A stretch of 64,000 nucleotides of DNA from Pararhodobacter marinus (GTDB lineage: Bacteria > Pseudomonadota > Alphaproteobacteria > Rhodobacterales > Rhodobacteraceae). Of this stretch, positions 6,734 to 14,687 are shown piece after piece (within the stretch, counting starts at the first letter, position 1; each line of letters begins with the position of its first letter). Under the pieces are notes generated by a model. It did no database searches and had not been told where the DNA came from. It saw only the letters and a program-made list of their open reading frames with translations. The stretch is taken from NCBI RefSeq assembly GCF_003122215.1, contig NZ_QEYD01000004.1, positions 1 to 64,000 on the forward strand. The letters run 5' to 3'. The translations under genes were made by a program, and so were the position numbers.

Positions 6734-8392
6734 TCACACGCGCTGCATGTTGTAGTCGCCGCGCACGCCCGTGCCGTAGCGCTGCAGCGCGCCGTCGGTG
6801 CCGGTGGCGTTCGGGCGGTTGAAGATCCAGTTCTGCCACGCGGTCAGCCGGCCGAAGATCCGGGTCTCCATCGTTTCCGGGCCGGCGAAGCGCAGGTTCG
6901 CTTCCATGCCGGTCATCGCGTCAGGGCTGAACGAGGCGCGTTCTTCCATGAAGATGCGGATCTCGTCTTCCCAGTCGATATCGTCGAAGGCTTCGGTCAC
7001 AAGCCCCGCCTCCATCGCGTCCTCGGCTTCCATCGCTTCGCCCAGCTTGCCCTTGAGCGTCCCGACCGCCTCGGGCTCGCCCAGGAAGCGGGTCTCCAGG
7101 CGGGTCAGGTCGTTACCCATCGGGAAGGGGCCGAAATTGCCGTCCGACAGCGTCACGGTGGCGACCGGGCGGTTGTCGCCGTCGAACTCGCCGTCCATCA
7201 TGTAGCTGCGGTCCGAGGCCCAGAGCAGTTCGGCCAGGAAGCCCGCATAGCACGAGCCGTTCTCGACCAGCGCCACCAGCGAGCGCGAGGTGACGTCGAC
7301 GCGCTTCAGGACACGTTTCCAGTATTGCAGGATCTCACCCGCCAGCCAGTGGTCCTTGTTGGCCAGCATGAAGGCTTCATGCGCCAGCACGGCCTCGGGA
7401 TCGCCCTGCGTGCGGAACACGACAAGGCCCAGCTCCATCTCGTTGAGGCGCAGCTCCAGGATCGCGTCGTCGAATTCCCGCGCGAGCCGCAGCATCCAGG
7501 ACTGATCGCCCTCGGCCTCCAGCGCCTCGGTCGAGGCGGGCACGTCGCGGTCGGGGCCGTTCAGCGTGATCGTGACCTTGCGGCCTTCGCGGTCAACGTC
7601 GACCTCGACCAGCGAGTAATGGATCGAGCCGTTGTCATCGATGGTTTTCTTGAGCGGGTTCAGCGCGATGCCGGTGCCGGTGGCCTTGTCCGAGGCGGCC
7701 GCGAATTCCTTCGCGCGCTCGGCGACCGTCTCGTCGAATTTCGAGGTCGCGACGACCTCGTCCACCAGCCGCCATTGCTTGGCACGCTTGCCCTTGATGC
7801 CTTCTTCGAGCGAGCAGAAGATATCCGCCAGGTCGCGGCGCACCTTGCGCTTGTCGGTGACGCGCGTCAGCCCGCCGGTGCCGGGCAGCACGGCCAGAAG
7901 CGGCACTTCGGGCAGGGCCACGGACGAGGTGCTGTCATCGACCAGCATGATGTGGTTGCAGGCCAGCGCCAGCTCGTAGCCGCCCCCGGCGCAAGCGCCT
8001 TTCACGGCGGCGACGTATTTCTGGCCCGAATCGGCTTCGGCGGCTTCGAACGTGTTGCGGGTCTCGTTGGTGAATTTGCAGAAGTTCACCTTGTGGGCAT
8101 GGCTGGCGCCGCCCAGCATGCGGATATTGGCGCCGGCGCAGAACACCTTGTCCTTGCCCGAGCGCATCACCACGACCTTCACTTCGGGATGCTCGAAGCG
8201 CATGCGCTGCACGACATCCGCCAGCTCGATATCGACACCCAGATCGTAGCTGTTCAGCTTAAGCTGGTAGCCGTCGAACAGCCCGCCATTCTCGTCGACA
8301 TCCATGGTCAGGTTGGCGACGTCGCCGTCATAATCCACGCGCCAGTGGCGATACATGGACGGGTTGGTCTGGAAGTCGATTCGCTTGGTCAC
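6734..8392 (-). CDS. boxC: 2,3-epoxybenzoyl-CoA dihydrolase (benzoyl-CoA-dihydrodiol lyase) BoxC
   Basis: The product is 552 aa, the expected size for BoxC. It is an enoyl-CoA hydratase/isomerase superfamily member with two crotonase-like halves (VVVMRSGKDKVFCAGANIRM with GACAGGGYELALACNHIML, then SRSLVALVENGSCYAGFLAE). BoxC hydrolytically opens the epoxide ring, yielding 3,4-dehydroadipyl-CoA semialdehyde and formate. The start is GTG at 8392, preceded by CCAGGGAGGACC, a strong ribosome-binding site; no in-frame ATG comes before Met13. It is the first gene after a 138-base gap with candidate BoxR sites, so it probably has its own promoter as well as read-through from bclA. Confidence 0.96.
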   Translation of the reverse strand: MTKRIDFQTNPSMYRHWRVDYDGDVANLTMDVDENGGLFDGYQLKLNSYDLGVDIELADVVQRMRFEHPEVKVVVMRSGKDKVFCAGANIRMLGGASHAHKVNFCKFTNETRNTFEAAEADSGQKYVAAVKGACAGGGYELALACNHIMLVDDSTSSVALPEVPLLAVLPGTGGLTRVTDKRKVRRDLADIFCSLEEGIKGKRAKQWRLVDEVVATSKFDETVAERAKEFAAASDKATGTGIALNPLKKTIDDNGSIHYSLVEVDVDREGRKVTITLNGPDRDVPASTEALEAEGDQSWMLRLAREFDDAILELRLNEMELGLVVFRTQGDPEAVLAHEAFMLANKDHWLAGEILQYWKRVLKRVDVTSRSLVALVENGSCYAGFLAELLWASDRSYMMDGEFDGDNRPVATVTLSDGNFGPFPMGNDLTRLETRFLGEPEAVGTLKGKLGEAMEAEDAMEAGLVTEAFDDIDWEDEIRIFMEERASFSPDAMTGMEANLRFAGPETMETRIFGRLTAWQNWIFNRPNATGTDGALQRYGTGVRGDYNMQRV

Positions 8393-8431
8393 TGGGGGTC
8401 CTCCCTGGAATCCGCCGGCTGCCTTGTGGAT

Positions 8432-8445
8432 TGCACAATAATGCC
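8432..8445. promoter_or_regulatory. Candidate BoxR operator upstream of boxC
   Basis: TGCACAATAATGCC matches TGCA-N6-TGCA with one mismatch at the end. It lies about 40 bases upstream of the boxC GTG. An additional isolated TGCA occurs at 8485-8488, next to a plausible minus-strand -10 (GATATG/TATGAT). Placement suits repression of a boxC promoter. Confidence 0.5.
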
Positions 8446-8526
8446 GACGAGGTGAGCGGTAAATACCTAAATTGGCCGTTTCAATGCATCATATCGCCTA
8501 TCTTGTGCGTCTTGTCACGCAAAAAT

Positions 8527-8540
8527 AGCACTATAGTGCA
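8527..8540. promoter_or_regulatory. Candidate BoxR operator at the end of the DUF309 gene
   Basis: AGCACTATAGTGCA is AGCA-N6-TGCA and contains the perfect 12-base palindrome GCACTATAGTGC (8528-8539). It overlaps the TAG stop of the DUF309 gene, the same arrangement as the site at 3338-3351 overlapping the thioesterase stop. It lies about 140 bases upstream of boxC. Confidence 0.5.
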
Positions 8541-8962
8541 CTTTCTTTCTCGACTTGCTGGCGCAGCGATGCGATTCGGGTCCGCGTCACGCCCATCGGG
8601 GCGGTGTTACCGGCGCCGAACGCCTCGGCCAGCGCGGCATCGGCCAGCGGCAGGATCCGTGCGGCTGCTCGCGCGCGTCCCATCCGGGCCTTCAGCGCCG
8701 CATTGGCCAGCTGGATCAGGCCGCGCACAAGATGGCGTTCCGCGCTGGCCGGGGGCAGGGCCATCCAGACGGGTTCCCAGAACTCGTGCGCTTCCCAGTA
8801 ATAGCGGGCCGCAAAGGCCTTGAACCCTGCATCAAAGGCTGGGCTTTGCGCCAGACGCACGGGGTCGTCGCTGTCGAGCCCGGCGCGCAGAGGGGCGAAG
8901 ACCGCCTCGTCCGGGCGCGCGTTGCGGCCCGGAAGATGCGGCGCGCCGGGAAAGTCGATCAT
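8531..8962 (-). CDS. DUF309-family protein of the box cluster
   Basis: The product is 143 aa. The central YYWEAHEFWEPVWMALPP segment and RHLVRGLIQLANAALKARMG are the hallmark of DUF309, a small all-helical family whose biochemical role I do not know. The conserved His and Glu residues in the EAHEFWE helix could bind a metal or ligand. ATG at 8962 overlaps the stop of the hydrolase gene by four bases (ATGA), so it is translated as part of the bclA-hydrolase-DUF309 unit. A link to benzoate metabolism is by context only. Confidence 0.85.
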   Translation of the reverse strand: MIDFPGAPHLPGRNARPDEAVFAPLRAGLDSDDPVRLAQSPAFDAGFKAFAARYYWEAHEFWEPVWMALPPASAERHLVRGLIQLANAALKARMGRARAAARILPLADAALAEAFGAGNTAPMGVTRTRIASLRQQVEKESAL

Positions 8963-9771
8963 GCGCCTTCGGGCATGGCCGCTTCATGCGCCATGAGCCG
9001 CTGCGCGAAGAACGAAACCGCATCCAGAACCGCCTGCGGCTGGTCGACATGCGGTGCGTGGCGGCAATCGTCGAGCGCCAGCACATCGACGGGCGCGTAA
9101 GAGCGGGTGGCGATCTCGTCCACCTGTTTCATCGTGCCGTACTGGTCCTGATGGCCCTGGATCACCAGCGCGGGAACGCGCAGGTAATCGATGACCTCGC
9201 TGACGTCCCAGCGCTTGAAATCGGGGTTGAGCCACGCCTCGTTCCAGCCCCGGAAGGTGGCTTCCGGGTCGCGGTGGTACTTGCCCATCCTGGCCGCCAT
9301 GTCGGGGCCGAAGACGGCGCCCGCGCGGGCGATTTCCGCCAGTCCCATCTCTTCAGTGAAGACATGCGGTGCCATCAGCACAATGCCCCGGGTGCGGAAG
9401 TCCTCGACCCGGCCGGCATATTCCAGCGCGATGGTCGCACCGTCGGAATGGCCCATCAGGATCACGCTGCCGGCGCCGATCTGATCCAGCACGTCGGGGA
9501 TCACGCCCGTCGCCTGACGGGTCATGTAATCGATCGGGAAGGGCAGGTCGCCCGCTTCCGACTGGCCGTAATTCTCGCGCGAGAAGGCAAAGACGCCCAG
9601 TCCCGTCGCCTGCGCCAGTTTCTCGGGGAAGTCCCGCCACAGCGCCAGCGATCCCAGCCCCTCGTGCAGCAGCACGATCACCGGGCCCGCGTCGCGGTCG
9701 CCCCAGCAGGCCCATTCCAGTTCCTTGCCGCCTGCGGTGAAGCGGCCTTTTCCAGCGTTCCAGTCGATCAT
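8959..9771 (-). CDS. Alpha/beta-fold hydrolase of the box cluster
   Basis: The product is 270 aa, with an oxyanion-hole segment (VIVLLHEGLGS), a nucleophile elbow GHSDGAT, a likely acid Asp in GHQDQYG and a catalytic His in DCRHAPHVDQP. The fold and triad are complete, so it should be an active esterase, thioesterase or C-C hydrolase. ATG at 9771 overlaps the bclA stop (ATGA). Being directly coupled to benzoate-CoA ligase, it might hydrolyse benzoyl esters to feed the pathway or remove a side product; the substrate cannot be read from sequence. Confidence 0.9.
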   Translation of the reverse strand: MIDWNAGKGRFTAGGKELEWACWGDRDAGPVIVLLHEGLGSLALWRDFPEKLAQATGLGVFAFSRENYGQSEAGDLPFPIDYMTRQATGVIPDVLDQIGAGSVILMGHSDGATIALEYAGRVEDFRTRGIVLMAPHVFTEEMGLAEIARAGAVFGPDMAARMGKYHRDPEATFRGWNEAWLNPDFKRWDVSEVIDYLRVPALVIQGHQDQYGTMKQVDEIATRSYAPVDVLALDDCRHAPHVDQPQAVLDAVSFFAQRLMAHEAAMPEGA

Positions 9772-11318
9772 TCGGCAGGCTCCGGTGTGCGCAGTTTGAA
9801 GCGCTGGATCTTGCCGGTAGCGGTTTTGGGAAGCTCGTCCACCACCGAAACCCAGCGCGGGTATTTCCACATCCCGATCTTCGCCTTCACATGCTCTTTC
9901 AGCGCGTCGGTGTCGATCTCGGCGCCCTCTTTCAGCACGATGAAGGCGGCGGGCTTGATCAGGTCCTTGTCATCGGCGCGGGCGACGACGGCGGCTTCCA
10001 GGATGCCGGGATATTCCACCAGCGCCTGTTCCACCTCGAACGGGCTGACCCAGATGCCCGAGACCTTGAACATGTCGTCCGTGCGTCCGCAATAGACGAA
10101 GCGGCCGTCCTTCGTGCGCTCGTACTTGTCGCCGGTGCGCGTCCAGTGCCCCTGGAACGTGCTCATGCTTTTCGAACGGCGGTTCCAGTAGCCTTCGGCG
10201 CTGGACGGCCCGCGAACCAGAAGCTCGCCGACATCGCCCTCGGCCACGTCCTCGTCATGCTCGTCGACCAGCCGGACCTCGTAGCCCGGGACCGCGATGC
10301 CCGACGTGCCATAGGCGATGTCGCCCGGACGGTTGGACAGGAAGATATGCAGCATCTCGGTCGAGCCGACGCCATCGACGATCTCGGCCGCCCAGAGCTT
10401 TTCCCACCGTTCGCCGATATCGCGCGGCAGCGCTTCGCCCGCCGAGGTGCAGAGCCGCACGCAATGGACGGGCGCGGTGCCCGCCTTTTCCTGCGCGGCA
10501 ACCAGCGCCGCGTAAAGCGTGGGCACGCCGCAGAAGATCGTCGGTTTCTCGCGGGCGAGGATGTCGAACACCGCGTCGGGCGTGGGGCGGCCGCCGAACA
10601 GGATCGTGGTGGCGCCCACCGACATCGGAAAGGACATGCCGTTGCCCAGCCCGTAGGCGAAGAACAGCTTCGCCGCGGAAAACACGGTGTCGTCCTCGCA
10701 GATGCCCAGAACCTGCGCGCCGAACGTGTCCGAGGTGGCTTTCAGGCTGGAATGAACGTGGCGCACGCCCTTCGGCACACCCGTCGAGCCTGAGGAATAC
10801 AGCCAGAAGGCCAGTTCGTCGCCATGCGCGTCGACCGTCTCGACGGGATGCGCGCCGTCCATGAAGGCATCGAAGCTTACGCATTCCTTGCCGTCGCAAT
10901 CGCGCGCTTCGCCGATCACCACGACCGCGCGCAGGAAGCGGTTGCCGTCGATGGCCGGTTTGACGGTGTCCCAGAGCTGTTCCGACACGACGAGGATCGA
11001 CGCCCGGCTGTCGTTCAGGATCGTTTCGTAGACCGAAGCCGATAGCAGCGTGTTCAGCGGCACCGGGATCGCGCCCGCTTTCAGCGCGCCCCAGAACACG
11101 ACCGGAAACTCGATCTGGTCGCGCACGATCATCGCCACGCGTTCTTCGCGCCGCACGCCATGCCGCTCCAGCGCTCCGCCGAACCGCGCGGCCTGTTCTG
11201 CCAGCGCGCCATAGGTCAGGCTGCGTTGGGCGCCGTCAGCCTCGCGGAAGGCGGTCTTGGCTGCCCGGCCTTCGTCCAGGTGGCGGTCCACGAAATAGAC
11301 GGCTGCGTTTTCGTTCAT
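9768..11318 (-). CDS. bclA: Benzoate-CoA ligase
   Basis: The product is 516 aa, an acyl-CoA synthetase of the ANL superfamily. Visible motifs are YSSGSTGVPKGVRH (174-187, ATP/AMP loop), GVGSTEMLHIF (317-326), TGDKYERTKDGRFVYCGRTD (395-414) and the C-terminal catalytic Lys in LPKTATGKIQRFKLR. It converts benzoate, ATP and CoA to benzoyl-CoA, AMP and PPi, the entry step of the box pathway. Position at the head of the cluster, with two TGCA-N6-TGCA sites just upstream, supports the benzoate assignment; a hydroxybenzoate preference cannot be excluded. It is followed without gaps by the hydrolase and DUF309 genes. Confidence 0.93.
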   Translation of the reverse strand: MNENAAVYFVDRHLDEGRAAKTAFREADGAQRSLTYGALAEQAARFGGALERHGVRREERVAMIVRDQIEFPVVFWGALKAGAIPVPLNTLLSASVYETILNDSRASILVVSEQLWDTVKPAIDGNRFLRAVVVIGEARDCDGKECVSFDAFMDGAHPVETVDAHGDELAFWLYSSGSTGVPKGVRHVHSSLKATSDTFGAQVLGICEDDTVFSAAKLFFAYGLGNGMSFPMSVGATTILFGGRPTPDAVFDILAREKPTIFCGVPTLYAALVAAQEKAGTAPVHCVRLCTSAGEALPRDIGERWEKLWAAEIVDGVGSTEMLHIFLSNRPGDIAYGTSGIAVPGYEVRLVDEHDEDVAEGDVGELLVRGPSSAEGYWNRRSKSMSTFQGHWTRTGDKYERTKDGRFVYCGRTDDMFKVSGIWVSPFEVEQALVEYPGILEAAVVARADDKDLIKPAAFIVLKEGAEIDTDALKEHVKAKIGMWKYPRWVSVVDELPKTATGKIQRFKLRTPEPAE

Positions 11319-11392
11319 GCTGGCTCTCCTCCCGCGCGGGCACGGCCTCTCCTCAGGCCGGACGCGAGTCGCGTCGCCGCTATGCTATATAG

Positions 11393-11415
11393 TGCAACTT
11401 TTGCATCCGAATGCA
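11393..11415. promoter_or_regulatory. BoxR operator candidate I upstream of bclA (TGCA triple array)
   Basis: Three TGCA words lie at 11393, 11402 and 11412. The last two form a perfect TGCA-N6-TGCA (TTGCATCCGAATGCAA), with the third five bases away. A minus-strand -10-like TATATAG lies immediately downstream (11384-11391), so a bound repressor would cover the promoter. Confidence 0.65.
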
Positions 11416-11433
11416 AGCGGCTTATCCGACATG

Positions 11434-11447
11434 TGCATTTTTTTGCA
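11434..11447. promoter_or_regulatory. BoxR operator candidate II upstream of bclA
   Basis: This is a perfect TGCA-N6-TGCA with six T residues as spacer, extended by flanking G and C to GTGCA...TGCAC. It lies 19 bases from operator candidate I and about 120 bases upstream of the bclA start. BzdR/BoxR-family proteins recognise TGCA palindromes of this spacing (family knowledge). Confidence 0.65.
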
Positions 11448-11556
11448 CAGGACGTTTTGGGCGCGAGCCGGCGTCGCACGCGCGGCATTGCCCGCCCCGA
11501 TTTTCGCCGCCAAAGTGTCCTGAAAGCTTGTTCCCGGCGCAGTTCAGGACCCCGTC

Positions 11557-12153
11557 ATGCCCCGACTTCTGCATATCGCCGCGCATCCGGCGCCGTCCTC
11601 GTCGCGCGCCAACCGGGCGATGCTGCGGGCCTCTCGCGCGCTGACCGGGATCAGCCGACTGGACCTGTACGCGGAATATCCCCGCTATGACATCGATATC
11701 GGGGAAGAGCAGCAGCGCCTTCTGGATCACGACATCATCGTGCTGCAGTTTCCGATCTTCTGGTATTCCTGCCCCGCGCTGGTCAAGGAATGGCTGGACC
11801 TGACCTGGGAACACGGTTTCGCCTATGGTCAGAACGGCGACAAGCTGAAGGGCAAGGTTCTGGCGCTGGCGGTTACCGCGGGCGGCCCGCAGGAGGCCTA
11901 CCGGCCCGAAGGCTATCAGCATTACGAGCTGCGCACCTTCCTGACCCCGTTCGAACAGACCGCGCGGCTGGCGCAGATGCGCTTTCCTGCGCCCTATGTC
12001 TTGCACGGGGCGCTGAAAGCCGATCCCGAAGCCCATGCCGAGGGTTTCGCGCGCTATCTCGCCGCGCTGCGCGACGACCGGCTGGATCTGGCCCGGGCCG
12101 AGGCGCAAGACATCCTGACCCACGACACCCTGCCGCTGACCGAAAGTGCCTGA
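11557..12153 (+). CDS. kefF: KefF-like NAD(P)H-dependent oxidoreductase, ancillary to the K+ efflux system
   Basis: The product is 198 aa, with a flavodoxin-like quinone-reductase fold. It has AHPAPSSSRANRAML at the N-terminus, the LQFPIFWYSCPALVKEWLDL loop and WEHGFAYGQNGDKLKGK, all typical of the KefF/MdaB/NQO group. KefF proteins bind FMN, reduce quinones and activate the KefC antiporter. The next gene is a KefC-type antiporter starting four bases after this stop, the classic kefF-kefC pairing. It is transcribed divergently from bclA across the operator region. Confidence 0.88.
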   Translation: MPRLLHIAAHPAPSSSRANRAMLRASRALTGISRLDLYAEYPRYDIDIGEEQQRLLDHDIIVLQFPIFWYSCPALVKEWLDLTWEHGFAYGQNGDKLKGKVLALAVTAGGPQEAYRPEGYQHYELRTFLTPFEQTARLAQMRFPAPYVLHGALKADPEAHAEGFARYLAALRDDRLDLARAEAQDILTHDTLPLTESA

Positions 12154-12156
12154 GCC

Positions 12157-14058
12157 ATGTCCGATTTCCTGATCCTCGCCTTTCTGTTCCTTGCTGCCGG
12201 GGTTGCGGCGGTGCCGCTGGCCTCGCTGGCGGGGCTTGGCTCGGTGCTGGGCTACCTGATCGCCGGGATCGCGCTGAGTCCGGTTCTGACGCTGCTGGAG
12301 GTCGATGTCGTCTCGATCCAGCACTTCGCCGAGTTCGGCGTGGTGATGATGCTGTTTCTGGTCGGGCTCGAGCTTGAGCCGAAACGGCTCTGGGCCCTGC
12401 GCAACCGGCTGATGGGACTGGGCGGGCTTCAGGTCGCGGGCACCACGGCCCTGATCTTCGGGGTTCTGGTCCTGTTCGGCATGGATATGCGCATGGCGCT
12501 GGCCATCGGGCTCATTCTGGCCATGTCCTCGACCGCGATCGTGCTGCAGACGCTGAATGAAAAGGGGCTGATGCGCGGAGATGGCGGGCAGGCGAGTTTC
12601 TCGGTCCTGCTGTTTCAGGACATTGCGGTGATCCCGATCCTGGCGCTGATCCCGCTTCTGGCGATGCCCGGCGCGCATCATCCGCATGGCGGCGAAGAGC
12701 ACGGCGCCTCGCTGTCGATCGTGGCCGACATGGCCGGCTGGCAGGTCGCGTTGGTCACGGCGGGGGCGATCGCGCTGGTGGTCGCAGGGGGCATGTTCCT
12801 GACCCGGCCCGTCTTTCGCTACATCGCCCATGCCCGCTTGCGCGAGATCTTCGTGGCCACCGCGCTGGCCTTCGTGGTGGGCATCGCGCTGCTGATGACG
12901 ATGGTCGGCCTGTCGCCCGCCCTGGGCACGTTCCTGGCCGGGGTGGTGCTGGCCAACAGCGAATACCGGCACGAGCTGGAATCCGATATCGACCCGTTCC
13001 GTGGGCTGCTTTTGGGCCTGTTCTTCATGACCGTGGGGGCGGCGATCAATTTCGGGCTTCTGTGGGACGAGCTGTTCTTCATCCTCGGTGCCACCGTCGC
13101 GGTGATGGTGGCGAAAGCGGCGGTGCTGATGGCGCTGGCGATGGTGTTCCGCGTGCGGGGCGCCGACAAGTACCTGTTCGGCCTGGGACTGGCACAGGCG
13201 GGCGAGTTCGGGTTCGTGCTGACCTCGTTCGCGGTGTCGAGCTTCGTGCTGCCCGACGACATCGCCCCCCGGCTGACGCTGATCATCACGCTGTCGATGA
13301 TGCTGACGCCGGGGCTGTTCATCCTCTACGACCGGGTGATCCAGCCGCGCTTTCACCGCCCGGTCGAGCGCGACGCGGACGAGATCACGCCGAAGGGGCT
13401 GGCGATCATCGCCGGGCACGGGCGGTTCGGCGGCATCGTCAACCGGATGCTGCTGGCGGCAGGGTATCAGACCACGGTTCTGGACCATTCCGCAGCGCAG
13501 CTCGACATGCTCCGGACCTATGGCGTGCAGGCGTTCTTCGGCGATGCCAGCCGACCGGACCTGTTGCATGCCGCGGGCATCGCCGAAGCGAAGCTGCTGG
13601 TCGTGGCCATCGACGACAAGGATCAGGCCGAAGCCATCGTCCACCATGTCCACCAGACCTATCCGCATGTGCATATCATCGCGCGGGCGATGGACCGGCG
13701 GCATGTCTACCGGTTGTACTCGGCCGGTTGCCGCGACATCATCCGCGACACGTTCGACAGCTCGGTGCGCACCGGTCGCTCGGCGCTCGAAGCGCTGGGA
13801 ATGCACCCGTTTCAGGCCGAAAGGACGGCGCGCGCCTTCGTTTCCGCCGACCGGCACGCGCTCTATGAACTGGCGCAGCTGTGGAAACCGGATGTTCCCG
13901 ATACCCAGAACGAAGCCTATGTGAAGATGGCGCGCACGCTGATGACGGACACCGTTCTGGGCGCCCCGATGGGCGCCTATCACGAGCGCAGCACGCGCGG
14001 CTGGACCCCGCCCACGCCGGACGACACGAAGGCCGACGCCGTGCGGTCGGACGGCTGA
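12157..14058 (+). CDS. kefC: Glutathione-regulated potassium/proton antiporter KefC/KefB type
   Basis: The product is 633 aa in the CPA2 antiporter family. About 12 membrane segments span residues 1-390, including SSTAIVLQTL and the FGDASRPDLL region later on. Residues about 413-530 form a KTN/RCK NAD-binding domain (IIAGHGRFGGIVNRML, with the conserved Asp in VLDHSA). Such proteins export K+ in exchange for H+ when electrophile-glutathione adducts bind, acidifying the cytoplasm as protection. It forms an operon with the kefF-like gene. The C-terminal tail after residue 560 is less conserved. Confidence 0.92.
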   Translation: MSDFLILAFLFLAAGVAAVPLASLAGLGSVLGYLIAGIALSPVLTLLEVDVVSIQHFAEFGVVMMLFLVGLELEPKRLWALRNRLMGLGGLQVAGTTALIFGVLVLFGMDMRMALAIGLILAMSSTAIVLQTLNEKGLMRGDGGQASFSVLLFQDIAVIPILALIPLLAMPGAHHPHGGEEHGASLSIVADMAGWQVALVTAGAIALVVAGGMFLTRPVFRYIAHARLREIFVATALAFVVGIALLMTMVGLSPALGTFLAGVVLANSEYRHELESDIDPFRGLLLGLFFMTVGAAINFGLLWDELFFILGATVAVMVAKAAVLMALAMVFRVRGADKYLFGLGLAQAGEFGFVLTSFAVSSFVLPDDIAPRLTLIITLSMMLTPGLFILYDRVIQPRFHRPVERDADEITPKGLAIIAGHGRFGGIVNRMLLAAGYQTTVLDHSAAQLDMLRTYGVQAFFGDASRPDLLHAAGIAEAKLLVVAIDDKDQAEAIVHHVHQTYPHVHIIARAMDRRHVYRLYSAGCRDIIRDTFDSSVRTGRSALEALGMHPFQAERTARAFVSADRHALYELAQLWKPDVPDTQNEAYVKMARTLMTDTVLGAPMGAYHERSTRGWTPPTPDDTKADAVRSDG

Positions 14059-14185
14059 CCCGTCGCCGGGATTTTCCGCCCCGGCACCGGACACGATTAA
14101 ATGACCACAGGTTGTGGCCCGGGCCGGAACAGCCCGGCCTGCCCCGCGTTGTCTGTTCAACTCTCAATGAATGAAAGGACAGACG

Positions 14186-14686
14186 ATGAATGCCTATGCC
14201 TCCATCGTGGCCCATCCGCGCGAAGCGCTGCAGGACGGGCTGGAAAAGGTGCGTGCCGGCATGCTGGGCGTCGACGGCTCGTCGCAGCACATGCAGCCGA
14301 TGACCCATTTCCCCGACTGGGAAGCGAACCGCATCTGGTTTCTTACCTCGAAGGATACCGATCTTGTCCGCGAGTTGAAATCCGGTGCGCCCGCGAAGTT
14401 CTGCGTGACCGATCAGGAGCACGGCTTCGACGCCTGCATCAAGGGTCACCTGACCGAGGATCTCGACCGTGCCAAGCTGGACGAATACTGGTCGCCCGTC
14501 GCGGGCGCGTGGTTCCAGGGCGGAAAGGACGATCCCAAGCTGACCATGCTGCGCTTTGATCTGGTCGATGCGGCGCTCTGGGGTTCCACCGACAGCAAGG
14601 TGAAGTTCGGCTTCGAGATCCTCAAGGCCAACATGGACGAGGACAAGACCCCCGATGTCGGCGCGCATACGATCCTGCGCTTCTGA
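14186..14686 (+). CDS. Pyridoxamine 5'-phosphate oxidase-like / general stress protein 26 family
   Basis: The product is 166 aa with a split-barrel flavin-binding fold. MTHFPDWEANRIWFLTSKDT and a C-terminal ANMDEDKTPDVGAHTILRF match the general stress protein 26 (Pdx-oxidase-like) group. The biochemical role is unknown; members may bind FMN or FAD. Start ATG 14186 follows AAAGGACAG at good spacing; an in-frame ATG 15 bases upstream is less well placed. It is preceded by a 127-base gap after kefC with a weak GC hairpin around 14117-14138, so it probably has its own promoter. Confidence 0.85.
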   Translation: MNAYASIVAHPREALQDGLEKVRAGMLGVDGSSQHMQPMTHFPDWEANRIWFLTSKDTDLVRELKSGAPAKFCVTDQEHGFDACIKGHLTEDLDRAKLDEYWSPVAGAWFQGGKDDPKLTMLRFDLVDAALWGSTDSKVKFGFEILKANMDEDKTPDVGAHTILRF

Positions 14687-14687
14687 A

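Noticed and set aside
11422-14160. 912-codon minus-strand frame opposite kefF-kefC
   Set aside because: It is rich in Gln/Arg/His with no domain, which is the typical antisense shadow of high-GC genes; kefF and kefC have clear motifs.
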